A stretch of DNA of 64,000 bases from Caballeronia glathei (GTDB taxonomy: Bacteria; Pseudomonadota; Gammaproteobacteria; Burkholderiales; Burkholderiaceae), in the NCBI RefSeq assembly GCF_000698595.1, contig NZ_JFHC01000033.1, positions 24,835 to 88,834 of the forward strand. Direction: 5' to 3'. The position numbers and the translations under genes were made by a program. Of the stretch, positions 9,136 through 17,894 are shown piece after piece. Under the pieces are notes generated by a model. It was given only the letters and a program-made list of their open reading frames with translations, did no database searches and was not told the DNA's origin. How positions within the stretch are numbered: position 1 is the first letter of the stretch; every line of letters begins with the position of its first letter.

Positions 9136-10329
9136 CTACGCCTCGCGCCGTTCAGCCTGCTCACGAATTGCGGCTACGAACCTGTCCATGCTCCATAGCT
9201 CTGTCAGCGCCCGGCGGAACAATCCCTGCTGACTCTCCGGAGCGAGGCCACCTAGCGGCGGATCCCTGTCCAGATTCGTCGGAAACGGATAGCCTTCGGC
9301 GCACGACGCAATCACCGCGTCGGCTTCTTCGCGCTCGATACTTTGCGTTCGCACCCGGTCCAACAGGACTGGATAAAGCACTTCGCACATCCTGGTGCGA
9401 TTCAGCGACTCCATCGCACGACCGTAGGCCGAGGAAATCTGCAGGAGGTTGGCCATGCGGTGCACAGAGGTCGTCCTGTTCGGACCGGCTGCATGAAAGA
9501 GCGCGGGATTGAAGAACAGCGCGTCGCCTTTTTCGAGCGGCTGTTGTACATAGTGCGCCTCGAAGTAGTCGCGGAAATCCTGGCGGCGCCATGCAAGGTA
9601 GCCCTCGGCATACCGCTGCGAGAAAGGCAGGAGCTTGGTCGGCCCGCTTTCCACCGGCATGTCGCTGTGAGCAATGGCTCCTTGCAGCGTGAGAAAGGGG
9701 GATATCGCATGAACGTGCGCCGGATAACGCTCGGCTTCCGCTACGGTTTGAAATCCAAGGTGATAATCCCGGTGCACCTGTTGCGCCTGTCCGCCGGGGC
9801 GTACGACGTTGACCTGCGAGGTCATCTGAAAGTGGGGACCAAGCCACGCTTCAGCTATCGCGCAAAGTGCCGAACCTGCGTAGTAGCGGGCAAAAACCGA
9901 GGGAGCGCGCAGGCAAAGCTTCTCGTGCGCATTCCAAATCCGGTCATTTGCACCTGCATTTGCGAAGTGGTCTGCGGCGGCGCCGCCCGTTTCGCGCTCC
10001 TCGCGGATGATCGACTCAAAGACCTTCGTCGCCTCATCAACTGGTGTGGTGTCATCGTAAGCCCGCTTCAGCACCAGCACACCCGCCCCGCGATTCAATA
10101 TGGTCGACCACTCGGACTGCAGGTCCGCGCGTCGCGATGCGTCTTCAATGTCACCCCTAAGCTCGCGGCAGTCATACACTGGAACGTGTTCGCGTATTTC
10201 AGCGGCAAACCTCAAGTCGCTGTCCGCTGGAACAGGGTGAAGTTGGGCCACGAAATTCTGTAGCGAGCAGTCCTGCTCCCGGTACCAATGGCGTAACCCA
10301 GCGTCGCGACCCGATTCGACAGTACTCAT
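9136..10329 (-). CDS. Phytanoyl-CoA dioxygenase (PhyH)-family Fe(II)/2-oxoglutarate oxygenase
   Basis: A 397-residue protein with the 2-His-1-carboxylate iron triad of PhyH enzymes: H186-x-D188 in QQVHRDYHLGFQ and distal H279 in PALFHAAGPNRTTSVHR, whose Arg probably binds 2-oxoglutarate. PhyH enzymes hydroxylate or decorate small molecules in the cytosol; the substrate here is unknown. The start at 10329 (MSTVESG) is preceded by AAGGAG. The gene is longer than minimal PhyH proteins (about 280 residues) because of about 100 extra N-terminal residues. It diverges from a LacI-type regulator about 100 bases away, its likely controller. Confidence 0.88.
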   Translation of the reverse strand: MSTVESGRDAGLRHWYREQDCSLQNFVAQLHPVPADSDLRFAAEIREHVPVYDCRELRGDIEDASRRADLQSEWSTILNRGAGVLVLKRAYDDTTPVDEATKVFESIIREERETGGAAADHFANAGANDRIWNAHEKLCLRAPSVFARYYAGSALCAIAEAWLGPHFQMTSQVNVVRPGGQAQQVHRDYHLGFQTVAEAERYPAHVHAISPFLTLQGAIAHSDMPVESGPTKLLPFSQRYAEGYLAWRRQDFRDYFEAHYVQQPLEKGDALFFNPALFHAAGPNRTTSVHRMANLLQISSAYGRAMESLNRTRMCEVLYPVLLDRVRTQSIEREEADAVIASCAEGYPFPTNLDRDPPLGGLAPESQQGLFRRALTELWSMDRFVAAIREQAERREA

Positions 10330-10427
10330 GGTGTCTCCTTCTGTCCTTTCCACAACAATAGCCCTCCAGCGGGTGCTTGCGTTACCATAAACACCTCAAG
10401 AACACATCAACTGGGGGCGTGCTCGCA

Positions 10428-11474
10428 GTGGCTCATCGATTTCTCATGAAAGAAATCGCCCTTCAGGCGGGCCTTGGGCTAGCGACGGTCGACCGGGTGC
10501 TGAACGGGCGGGAACACGTTCGCGAGCACACGCGCCAACGGGTCCAGCACGCGATAAAAGAACTGGAGAAACAGCAATTCCAGCTGGCAACCAGCGGGCG
10601 CAAGCTCGTTGTCGATGTCGTCGTTGAAGCGCCGAGCAGATTTTCCGACGAGCTTCGTGAAGCACTGGAGTCGGAACTGCCGGGCCTGCATCCGGCTGTG
10701 TTTCGGCCGCGCTTTCTGCTGCAGGACACGATGACGACGGCAGAAGTGGTGGACGCCCTGCAGGGGATTGGCCGACGAGGTAGCCACGGCGTATTTCTCA
10801 AGGCGCGGGATGTCCCTGAGGTTGCCGACGCCGTTGCGGGGTTGCAGCAACGGGGTATCCCCGTCGTCACGATTTTTACCGATATTCCGCAATCCGCGCG
10901 CATGGCCTACGCTGGTCTCGACAACCGGATGGCGGGTGCGACGGCCGCTTATCTCATTGGTCAATGGCTCGCTCGCCGGGAAGGTGACGTCCTCATCACA
11001 ATGAGTGACGAGCGCTTCAGGGGCGAGGAGGAGCGCGAGATCAGCTTTCGCGACGAGTTGCAGCGGCGGTATCCGAAGCTCACGCTCGTCGATGCCAGCG
11101 GAGGTCACGGTCTTGATGCCCAGACGGAGGAACGCGTAAAACGAGCCGTGGGTTCGAAGCGAAAAATCGTGGCTGTGTACTCAATGGGCGGGGGAAATGG
11201 CGCGATACTTCGTGCGCTTAAGTCGATAGGCCAGACGCCGAGGTGCTTCATCGGGCACGATCTGGATAGGGACAATGTCGAGTTGCTGCGTGACGGAAAA
11301 CTTAGTGCTGTGTTGCACCACGACCTGCGTCAGGACATGCGAACCGCGTGCCATCACATCATGCACTTTCATAAGTTGCTGCCGGCGTCCGCGGTCGGAC
11401 CATCGTCGTCGGTGATGGTGGTCACCCCGGTAAACGTCCCGCAATTTGTCGAACAACGATTCCGCCGGCGGTAG
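10428..11474 (+). CDS. LacI-family transcriptional regulator with sugar-binding-type sensor domain
   Basis: About 348 residues. The N-terminal HTH reads FLMKEIALQAGLGLATVDRVLNGREHVREHTRQRV, the LacI HTH plus hinge. The remainder is a type 1 periplasmic-binding-protein-like sensor (VDVVVEAPSRFSDELREAL..., MAYAGLDNRMAGATAAYLIG, GHDLDRDNVELLRDGKLSAVLHHDLRQDM). The GTG at 10428 follows a GGGGG tract. A TTG at 10377 and a GTG at 10419 are also in frame, and I cannot exclude them. It is divergent from the PhyH gene and probably represses it in response to a small ligand. Confidence 0.88.
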   Translation: MAHRFLMKEIALQAGLGLATVDRVLNGREHVREHTRQRVQHAIKELEKQQFQLATSGRKLVVDVVVEAPSRFSDELREALESELPGLHPAVFRPRFLLQDTMTTAEVVDALQGIGRRGSHGVFLKARDVPEVADAVAGLQQRGIPVVTIFTDIPQSARMAYAGLDNRMAGATAAYLIGQWLARREGDVLITMSDERFRGEEEREISFRDELQRRYPKLTLVDASGGHGLDAQTEERVKRAVGSKRKIVAVYSMGGGNGAILRALKSIGQTPRCFIGHDLDRDNVELLRDGKLSAVLHHDLRQDMRTACHHIMHFHKLLPASAVGPSSSVMVVTPVNVPQFVEQRFRRR

Positions 11475-11898
11475 CCGGTCGGCCGTGCCGCTCTACATGC
11501 CGCACGGCCACACGAATCTGCGCGCGCGGTTCGTACCGAATGCGCCTTGTTCATTTAGCACGGCCCTCACTCGGCCAGCTTAGCTCGGCGAACAACGCCC
11601 GAATGAGCGGCACAAGGCCCAAAAACTTCGTTCAGGGCGCGGTCGAGTCGGCGGGTCCCGACCGCACGACTGCGAATTGCGACCGCATAAAGGCCCGCCG
11701 ATGCGCGGGGAAAACGAGGTCGGTGGATAAGGAAGAGGTGACTGGCCGTTCGTGCGAACCGGCATACCGAGTGCCAGCGTGCGACGATTCGCCGCGCGGC
11801 AGGCTGCTCTGCTTACCTCGTATTTTACGAAGCTGCTGCTGTTTTCGATTCGTGACTGCGTTGATCATGGAGGTAAGCCAGATCAACAGGAGTCAATC
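11475..11898. other. 424-base gap, nothing recognised
   Basis: Only short unlikely reading frames occur between the LacI-type gene and the DUF2970 gene. The end near 11,887-11,892 (CAGGAG) serves as the ribosome site of the next gene. No repeat, RNA gene or transposon fragment was recognised. Confidence 0.4.
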
Positions 11899-12102
11899 GT
11901 GGAATTCCTTCGCCTCGTCCGCATCGTTCTTTCGAGCTTCTTCGGTGTGCGCAAACGTGCATCGCATGAGGCCGACTTCGCCAACGTCAATATCGTCCTG
12001 CTGCCGTTCGTAGCCGTGTTCATGGCCGCATGCATTGGCGCGATCATCTTCGGCATGGTGCACCTTGTCGCGCAGTCGACCAGCACGATGCAGGGCTTTT
12101 GA
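11899..12102 (+). CDS. DUF2970 family small membrane protein
   Basis: A 67-residue protein: an amphipathic N-terminus (LRLVRIVLSSFFGVRKRASHEADFANVN) followed by one membrane helix (IVLLPFVAVFMAACIGAIIFGMVHLV). The 'V..SFFGVRKR...D' block is the signature of DUF2970, a short family of unknown function in beta- and gammaproteobacteria. The GTG start at 11899 is supported by CAGGAG at 11887-11892. A longer frame from 11752 has no ribosome site and a low-complexity N-terminus, so I rejected it. Confidence 0.78.
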   Translation: MEFLRLVRIVLSSFFGVRKRASHEADFANVNIVLLPFVAVFMAACIGAIIFGMVHLVAQSTSTMQGF

Positions 12103-12347
12103 TCTGCTCATGCATCGTAGGTGGCGCACACGGGCCGGCCTTGGCGTTGGTCGTTGCGCATCAGTTGCTTGTTCCAGCGGTCGATGATGAGCGCCAAACC
12201 GGCGGTGGGAGACCGTGTCCACCGCTTTGTTGCCGAGGTCGTCACGTTGCCGGGAACTTCAGGATAGCCATGTATGGCTTCCTTGATTTTCACGCCGACG
12301 TGGTGGGGCGCGACGGCGTCCGCGCCCCGCTCGCGAATTGCTTGCTG

Positions 12348-13103
12348 CTAGTGGGCTGCTTCGGCAGGCCGCTGCCGAAATATGGACCCGCAGACCAGAA
12401 TGAACAGCACGAGCGCGATTGAGGCACCATATCGGCTCATTGCAAGACCGCCGTTTGCGATGGGTTTGTCGAGGAAGTCGCCGACCACTGCGCCCAGCGG
12501 CCGGGTCAGGATGAACGCCGCCCAAAAGAGCAACGTCCTTGGGATCTGCGTCGCGTAGTACGCAATGACGAGCGCGAGCAACAATCCACCGAAGATGAGC
12601 GCGGCACCTGAATAGCCAAGACCTGCCGTGTCGGCCGTCCAGTCTCCCAGTGCGGTGCCGAGCGTCTGGGAGAACATGATCGTCACCCAGTAGAACATTT
12701 CGGCTTTCGCGGAGGAAACCGTTGTCACGGCTACCGAACCCATCGTTCGATACCAGACGAGCAGTGATGCAAGCAACAGGAAGATCAGGAGTAGGCTGCC
12801 GCCCGCATAACCGATGCCGAGCGATCGATCGGCAAAATCTGCGAGTGTCGTGCCGACCGTTGTGGTCGCGATGATGGTGACCCAGTACAGCACGGGGTTG
12901 AATCGATCAGCCTTGACCTGTGCAACGACCGCTATGAGAAAAACGACGGCGAAGATGATCGTACTGACCAGATAACCCAGATTCAGGGACATCGAAGCGG
13001 CATCCCCGCCGGTTTCACCCAACGTGGTTGCGGCGATCTTGATGATCCAGAACACTAATGTGATCTCGGGAACTTTGGCTACGGCGCTGTTCAACTTTTC
13101 CAT
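12348..13103 (-). CDS. COG4705-type multi-pass membrane protein (copy 1)
   Basis: A 251-residue protein that is nearly all membrane helices. Repeated V(F/Y)W-(I/V)-x-I helices carry conserved polar turns: KVPEITLVFWIIKIAATTLGETGGD, YWVTIIATTTVGTTLADF, YWVTIMFSQTLGTALGDW and WAAFILTRPLGAVVGDF. This fourfold 'T-x-G-T/E-x-x-D' internal repeat is characteristic of COG4705 membrane-anchored proteins of unknown function. A paralogue with the same repeat lies at 56138-56917 beside the second hopanoid module. Both are preceded by CTTAAG-like direct repeats (here 13230-13246), so they probably belong to one regulon although 43 kb apart. Confidence 0.85.
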   Translation of the reverse strand: MEKLNSAVAKVPEITLVFWIIKIAATTLGETGGDAASMSLNLGYLVSTIIFAVVFLIAVVAQVKADRFNPVLYWVTIIATTTVGTTLADFADRSLGIGYAGGSLLLIFLLLASLLVWYRTMGSVAVTTVSSAKAEMFYWVTIMFSQTLGTALGDWTADTAGLGYSGAALIFGGLLLALVIAYYATQIPRTLLFWAAFILTRPLGAVVGDFLDKPIANGGLAMSRYGASIALVLFILVCGSIFRQRPAEAAH

Positions 13104-13441
13104 GGCGTTTGGCGTGGAATAGGGTTAGGACGTCGTGGTCGACAACTCGCTGCCCCGATGGCTGCCGTCGAATGAACGCTCGGGCCAGGCTGTCAGCGGA
13201 GCAAAGGCGATAATGTTACGGGGTGGTTCCTTAAGAGAGCATTAGAGCCTGCATTTCGGTAGCTCAGTCAATGTCGTAGTCGCACTGCGTGCGATAGATC
13301 GCTATCGTGCATCTCGGAAAGGAATAAGGCCGCGGTGGCGCGCCAGCAAAATTGGCGAACGCCATTAGCGGTCCGGCAAACACCGCTAGCGGAATTGAAC
13401 GGTTCGAGGAAATCAGTCAGGCCTTTGCGGGCGGCAGTGCC
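13104..13441. other. Gap with COG4705 promoter and IS-end-like motif
   Basis: Apart from the regulatory box at 13230-13246, this stretch holds GCGCCAGCAAAATTGGCG near 13340. On the minus strand this reads CGCCAATTTTGCTGGCGC, sharing the CAATTTTGCTGGCG core also seen near 8837. No gene is seen. Confidence 0.4.
13230..13246 (-). promoter_or_regulatory. PmrA/QseB-type box plus -10 for the COG4705 gene (copy 1)
   Basis: Read toward the gene on the minus strand, TCTAAT-N5-CTTAAG is followed after 14 bases by CATTAT, a reasonable -10. The box ends 126 bases before the start codon at 13103. The same hexamer and 11-bp phasing occur upstream of the genes around 51-57 kb. An inference from pattern; no binding evidence. 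Confidence 0.5.
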
Positions 13442-13792
13442 AGGCTTGCGCAAGCAATCGTCACGTCGTTCATAACGGAAGGGCACTTCGCGCGCCACAT
13501 CCAGCGGATGCGCAAGCGCTATGGCGCGCGTCGGTAAGCGGAAGTTGCAGGCGTGCAAAGCATGCTGGGGAAGCACATACGTATCGATACACAACCGGGA
13601 GGCATGCACTTGACCTTGCGGTTGCAGGCGCGACGCTCGGATCTCCGGCTTGTTGCACGCATGCGGGAAGAGGGCCTGTACGGTGAAGCATTGACGGACT
13701 GGACGAAAGGCAATGAGGGAGCGTCGGCCGTGCTTGTCGGCTTCACGAGTATCGACCCTCAATGCATCGCAGAGCGTCTCGGAAGGCGCATT
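13442..13792 (+). pseudogene. C-terminal remnant of a MocR/PdxR-type (GntR-aminotransferase) regulator with an in-frame stop
   Basis: Frame 2 reads RLAQAIVTSFITEGHFARHIQRMRKRYGARR, a TAA stop at 13535-13537, then in the same frame AEVAGVQSMLGKHIRIDTQPGGMHLTLRL...VLVGFTSIDPQCIAERLGRRI. This matches the last 115 or so residues of PLP-dependent MocR-family regulators ('F(I/L)xEGHFxRHLRRMR..Y..RR', 'GGMHL', 'LL(L/V)GF'). The stop could be a single C-to-T change from CAA. The HTH and most of the aminotransferase domain are missing upstream, where an IS-end-like motif lies near 13340. It is a decayed regulator fragment. Confidence 0.75.
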
Positions 13793-13888
13793 CCGAGGCC
13801 GACTGAGGGAATGCCAGTCTGTGCTCGCCACCATGGCGATGATGCGCGAGCACACGCGCGCTTGCGCGCGCCCGCCATCACGACACGC

Positions 13889-14761
13889 TCACTCCGCGTG
13901 TGTCCGGTCGAACTCCCATACCTGCGCAAAGCCCATCAGCTCGCACATCTTCGCGAACGAATACATCTCGCGCTCGCTCGCCACGGTCCCCTTCAGTGCC
14001 TTGAGTTCGCCGTAAACCTGTTCCAGCGCCTTCGCCACGGAAAGGAACCCCGATGCCGGATAAATCGCGAGGGAAAATCCGAGCTTCTGCAACTCGGCAG
14101 GCGCAAGCTGCGGGGTGCGGCCGCCTTCAACGACATTCACGAGCAAAGGCACGTCGAATGACTTGCCGATCTTCTCCAGCTCCTCGACGCTCTCGGGCGA
14201 CTCCACGAACAACACATCCGCGCCTGCCTTGAGATACGCCTCGGCGCGCCGCAATGCCTCGTCGAGCCCGAGCGACGTGCGCGCATCCGTCCGCGCGATA
14301 ACCTGAAAATCCGGGTCTTCGCGCGTCTCGATCGCGACCTTGATCTTGCGCACCATGTCGTCGACGGGGATCACGCGGCGCCCCGGCGTGTGCCCGCACT
14401 TCTTCGGGAACTCCTGGTCTTCGAGCTGGATGCCCGCAGCCCCCGCCTTCTCGTAGCCGCGCACCGTATTCGCGACGTTCAGCAGGCCGCCGTAGCCGGT
14501 GTCGCCGTCGCAGATGATCGGCGTGGTGCTTGCGCCGCAAAACGCGCTCACCCGGTTGACCATGTCGGTATAGGTGGCAAGTCCGGCATCGGGGATGCCG
14601 AGATACGACGCCACCGTGCCGAAGCCCGTCATGTACAGGCAGTCGAATTGCATCGCATCGGCGAGGCGCACGGAGATCATGTCGAATACGCCTGGTGCGA
14701 CCACGATGTCCTGCTGCTTCAAACGTGCCTTGAGCTTGCTGCGAGTGTTGGTAGTTGCCAT
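13889..14761 (-). CDS. Isocitrate lyase/PEP mutase superfamily lyase
   Basis: A 290-residue TIM barrel. The metal-binding ICDGDTGYGG is near residues 85-94, QLEDQEFPKKCGH near 115-127 (the K-K-C-G-H loop of true C-C lyases) and VIARTDAR near 160. It belongs to the methylisocitrate-lyase/dimethylmalate-lyase/oxaloacetate-decarboxylase group, cleaving a 2-hydroxy di- or tricarboxylate to a keto acid. GGAG precedes the ATG. It lies 12 bases downstream of an MFS carrier and behind a GntR regulator on the same strand, giving a transport-and-cleavage operon. The exact substrate is unknown. A second family member is at 26407-27288. Confidence 0.88.
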   Translation of the reverse strand: MATTNTRSKLKARLKQQDIVVAPGVFDMISVRLADAMQFDCLYMTGFGTVASYLGIPDAGLATYTDMVNRVSAFCGASTTPIICDGDTGYGGLLNVANTVRGYEKAGAAGIQLEDQEFPKKCGHTPGRRVIPVDDMVRKIKVAIETREDPDFQVIARTDARTSLGLDEALRRAEAYLKAGADVLFVESPESVEELEKIGKSFDVPLLVNVVEGGRTPQLAPAELQKLGFSLAIYPASGFLSVAKALEQVYGELKALKGTVASEREMYSFAKMCELMGFAQVWEFDRTHAE

Positions 14762-14773
14762 GATGGACTCCGG

Positions 14774-16183
14774 TTAGTGATGTTGCCTCGATGCGATATC
14801 GCTGCCCGCGAGCGCCGCGCCGGCCTCGGTTTCGGCTTCGGCTTCGGGCGCGTCCGGGGCGATTTCCTCCAGCGAGCGCTGGTTCGTTTCGATGCCGAAG
14901 AAGAGCAGCACGGCAACCATCACGGCGAGCGCGCCGATGATCACCAGCAGCACGTCCTTCACGCCTCCGGTCGCGTACATGTACACGACCACCTGCGGCG
15001 CGACGATGCCTGCGATGCGCCCCGCGCAGCCACTGATGCCGCTGCCGCGCATGCGGTTCTCCGTCGCGAACAGCTCGGGAATGTAGGTGGCGATGCCGAG
15101 CGCGACCATCAGATACGTGAGCGCGAAGAGCAGGAAGCCGAGGCCCGTGGCCATTTCAACGCTCGTCGAATGGCTGTACAGCCAGCCGATCACCGAGGCG
15201 ATGACGCCGATCACGATCAGCCCGTTCTTGCGCCCCACGCGGTCTGCGATCAGCACGCCCACGAGCGCGCCCGCCGGTCCGCCCAGCGACATCAGCGCGG
15301 TGTACCCCAGCGACGAAGCCATGCCGAGGCCCTGCTTCATCAGGAAGGTCGGCACCCACACGACGAAGCCGTAGATCACCGTATTGATGGCGATCTGCAC
15401 GAAGATCGCCAGCAGCGTGCGGCGCAGGAGCGGCGGGCGAAAGAGGCTCGCAAGCGACGTCTTCTGCGTGACGATGCGCCGCTCGACGACGGGCGGCAGC
15501 GCGTGCTCGCGCGCGATTTCGCTTTCGATGGCCGCGAGCGTGGCTTCCGCTTCGTCGTAACGTCCCTTCGATTCGAGCCAGCGCGGCGATTCCGGCATCT
15601 TCTTGCGCAATGCCCACACCACGAGCGCGCCGACGCCGACGAGCGCGAACATCGCGCGCCAGCCGATCGCCGGAATGATCAGATAGCCGAGCAGGCTGGA
15701 CGCGAAGAGCGCCGAGTTGGTGATGAGCGAGAGATACGCCGACCATCGGCCGCGCACTGCGGGTGGAATGAACTCGCCGACCGAGCCGTAGCCCACCACG
15801 ATCTCTGCGCCGAGCCCCAGCCCCATGAAGAAGCGCGCGGCGATCAGAAAGGTCATCGAGGGGGCGAGCGCGCCCGCGATCGACGCGATGCCGAACACCG
15901 CAAGGTTGAACTGGTAGGTAAACTTGCGGCCCTTCGCATCGCCGAGCACGCCCGCGAAGAACGCACCGATCAGCATGCCCACGAAAGTGGACGAGAGGAA
16001 CGCGGCGTTGAGCTGCATCGTCGACCAGCCGCTCTTGGTGAGCGCGCCGAGCACGCTGCCGGCAAGGTAGATGTCGAACGAATCGAGGAACATCCCGCCG
16101 CCTATAAGCCACAGGATGCGGCGATGAAACCGCGCGATGGGCAACCGGTCCAGTCGTGCGCCTGCGTACACCGAACTCTGCAT
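14774..16183 (-). CDS. MFS transporter (sugar-porter/aromatic-acid:H+ type)
   Basis: A 469-residue, 12-helix carrier. The first helix is HRRILWLIGGGMFLDSFDIYLAGSVLGAL, with the D-x-F-D-x-Y motif of organic-acid carriers. Loop motif GDAKGRKFTYQFNL follows helix 2, and RFFMGLGLGAEIVVGYGSVGEFIPPAVRGRWSAYL carries the conserved R...GxGxG...E block. The central loop has PESPRWLESKGRYDEAEATL. GGAGGA precedes the ATG. Just upstream of the lyase gene and downstream of a GntR gene, it probably imports the lyase's substrate. Confidence 0.92.
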   Translation of the reverse strand: MQSSVYAGARLDRLPIARFHRRILWLIGGGMFLDSFDIYLAGSVLGALTKSGWSTMQLNAAFLSSTFVGMLIGAFFAGVLGDAKGRKFTYQFNLAVFGIASIAGALAPSMTFLIAARFFMGLGLGAEIVVGYGSVGEFIPPAVRGRWSAYLSLITNSALFASSLLGYLIIPAIGWRAMFALVGVGALVVWALRKKMPESPRWLESKGRYDEAEATLAAIESEIAREHALPPVVERRIVTQKTSLASLFRPPLLRRTLLAIFVQIAINTVIYGFVVWVPTFLMKQGLGMASSLGYTALMSLGGPAGALVGVLIADRVGRKNGLIVIGVIASVIGWLYSHSTSVEMATGLGFLLFALTYLMVALGIATYIPELFATENRMRGSGISGCAGRIAGIVAPQVVVYMYATGGVKDVLLVIIGALAVMVAVLLFFGIETNQRSLEEIAPDAPEAEAETEAGAALAGSDIASRQHH

Positions 16184-16266
16184 GTCTTCCTCCGGATGGA
16201 TGAACTCCCGCCTCTGTGTGCGGTGAATGCGGCTGGATGCTGGCGTCCGCGACGGGCGCTAGCTGC

Positions 16267-16929
16267 TCACGAATTGCCCCTGAGACGGTCGAGCACCGAC
16301 TTTTCGGCCGCGGCGATATGGCAGCGCGTGACGGCTTCCGCCCAAGGCGCGTTGCGTTCGGCAAGCGCCGTCACGATTTCGAAATGCTGGCGGGTGCTGC
16401 GCTCGCGGTCCTCGGCGCTGAAGGTGTCGAAGGTCCACTTGATGAGCGGCATCTCCTTCATCGACTTGAGCGACTGGTCGAGGCGCTCGTTGCGCGCAGC
16501 GGCGGTGATGATGGCGTGAAACGAGGCATTGGCGGCGAACCACGCTTCGGTGGTTTGCTCGCCGGGCGGACCATCGGCGATGGCGCGCATTTGCGTGGCA
16601 AGCTGCGTGAGGCGCTCGATCTCGTCGGCGGTGATGTGCGCCGCGGCGCGGCCCGCCAGATAAGGCTCGATCAGAAGACGCGCTTCGAAGATCTCCTCGA
16701 CGTCGCGCAACGACCAGCGTTTGACGCGCGCCCCATAGTTCGGACGCACTTCGAGCCAGCCCTCGGCGCCCAGCCGCCGCAGCGCTTCACGCACGGGGGT
16801 GCGGCTCACGCCGAGTTGCTGAGCGAGTTGCGCTTCGCGCAGATACGCGCCGTCGGCATAGCGGGTTTGCTCCAGCGCCTGCCGGATCGCGACGTACACC
16901 TCTTCCGAGGAGCGCGAGATTGTATGCAA
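16267..16929 (-). CDS. GntR/FCD-family transcriptional regulator
   Basis: About 220 residues. An N-terminal winged helix (EEVYVAIRQALEQTRYADGAYLREAQLAQQLGVSRTPVREALRRL) is followed by an all-helical FCD sensor (EEIFEARLLIEPYLAGRAA..., NASFHAIITAAARN, QHFEIVTALAERN). FCD regulators usually repress organic-acid catabolic genes until a carboxylate binds. The start is a TTG at 16929 with AGGA upstream, and a TGA four codons before it excludes a longer frame. A palindromic TTGTATGCAA overlaps that start codon and is repeated 62 bases upstream, which suggests autoregulation. It heads the MFS-lyase operon. Confidence 0.88.
   Translation of the reverse strand: MHTISRSSEEVYVAIRQALEQTRYADGAYLREAQLAQQLGVSRTPVREALRRLGAEGWLEVRPNYGARVKRWSLRDVEEIFEARLLIEPYLAGRAAAHITADEIERLTQLATQMRAIADGPPGEQTTEAWFAANASFHAIITAAARNERLDQSLKSMKEMPLIKWTFDTFSAEDRERSTRQHFEIVTALAERNAPWAEAVTRCHIAAAEKSVLDRLRGNS
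16920..16929 (-). promoter_or_regulatory. Putative GntR operator overlapping the start codon
   Basis: TTGTATGCAA (TTG-N4-CAA), matching the short inverted repeats usually bound by FadR/FCD-type GntR proteins. It covers the TTG start of the regulator at 16929, so bound protein would block initiation. An identical decamer lies at 16982-16991. Confidence 0.55.
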
Positions 16930-16981
16930 AACCGGTCCTCATTCCCGAAATTCGCTTGAATTGCGCGATAACTGAGGATGA

Positions 16982-16991
16982 TTGTATGCAA
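16982..16991 (-). promoter_or_regulatory. Second identical putative GntR operator
   Basis: An exact second copy of TTGTATGCAA, centre-to-centre 62 bp (about six helical turns) from the copy at 16920-16929. This places both sites on the same DNA face and would allow looping or cooperative binding. Confidence 0.55.
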
Positions 16992-17051
16992 TGTGCGTCG
17001 GCTTGCGATATAGGTTTTACCCTTGCTCCGGGCGGCACGTATTCGCGAAAC

Positions 17052-17750
17052 TCAGACTTCGAGGATGCCCAGGCGGGTAAGGGTGTCGATCTGCGCGCGC
17101 AGCGTGGCCGCGCGATGGTCACGGCAGAGACTTTCGGCGAGCGCGGCGTCGCCTGCGCGCATGGCGTCGATCATCGCGCGATGCGGGGCGCTCGAAAGCT
17201 CGATGCCCGCGATGACGCGTGCCGTGAGGTCGCGCACGCGGCGTATCTGCTCGCGGCATTCGCCGACGATCTGCGCGAGCCGTGGATTGGCCGGCAATTC
17301 GACGAGTCGCATGAAGAACGCTTCGTCTGCGCTCCACCATGCGGCGTAGTCGGCTTTTCTGGCGGCGCGGTCCATCGCGTCGCAGGCGGCCGAAAGCGGC
17401 GCGAGGCCTTTCGCGCGGGGCTTCGTCGCTGCCACCATGGCGATGGCGGAGGCTTCGAGGCTCGTCTGGATCTGGTCGATATCTTCGATGTCGGCAAGCG
17501 ACACTTGCCGCACGCGCACGCCGTGGCGCGGAATGATCTGCAGCAGGTTCTCGCGTTCGAGCCTGAGGAGCGCCTCGCGTACGGGCGTGCGGCTGACGCC
17601 GAAGAGCGCGACGATCTCCTGTTCGAGCAGTTGCATGCCAGGGCGCAGCTCATTGTTCAGGATTTTGGCGCGCAGCCCCTGATACACCGTCTCCGTCGAT
17701 TTCTCCCGGGGCGGTTTGATCGGATCGTCGGCTGGCTCGGCTCGGGGCAT
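17052..17750 (-). CDS. GntR/FCD-family transcriptional regulator
   Basis: A 232-residue protein. The wHTH TVYQGLRAKILNNELRPGMQLLEQEIVALFGVSRTPVREALLRLERENLLQIIPRHGVRV is followed by an FCD-type domain (IEDIDQIQTSLEASAIAMVAA, DEAFFMRLVELPANPRLAQIV, HRAMIDAMRAGD). I chose the ATG at 17750; an in-frame GTG at 17825 adds 25 low-quality residues. It resembles the GntR protein at 19794 closely in the recognition helix and the RHGVR wing. It lies just upstream on the same strand of the GntR-MFS-lyase operon; its target is unknown. Confidence 0.86.
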   Translation of the reverse strand: MPRAEPADDPIKPPREKSTETVYQGLRAKILNNELRPGMQLLEQEIVALFGVSRTPVREALLRLERENLLQIIPRHGVRVRQVSLADIEDIDQIQTSLEASAIAMVAATKPRAKGLAPLSAACDAMDRAARKADYAAWWSADEAFFMRLVELPANPRLAQIVGECREQIRRVRDLTARVIAGIELSSAPHRAMIDAMRAGDAALAESLCRDHRAATLRAQIDTLTRLGILEV

Positions 17751-17894
17751 CGGAACACGCTCGCGAAACACGCATTGCGCCGCCGGCGATGCGCCGCAGC
17801 GTATCGACCCATTATAGAAGAACACATTAACGTATTCATTGGCGCACGCAAAAACGCTGAATGTTTGCGCATCCGGCGCTCCACAAGGGCGAAT

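Noticed and set aside
10330..10427. LacI operator in the PhyH/LacI divergent region
   Set aside because: GCGTTACCATAAAC is only half-palindromic; too weak to annotate.
12108..12293. 61-codon minus-strand gene downstream of DUF2970
   Set aside because: No ribosome site, no recognisable family, and composition like non-coding sequence; kept as intergenic.
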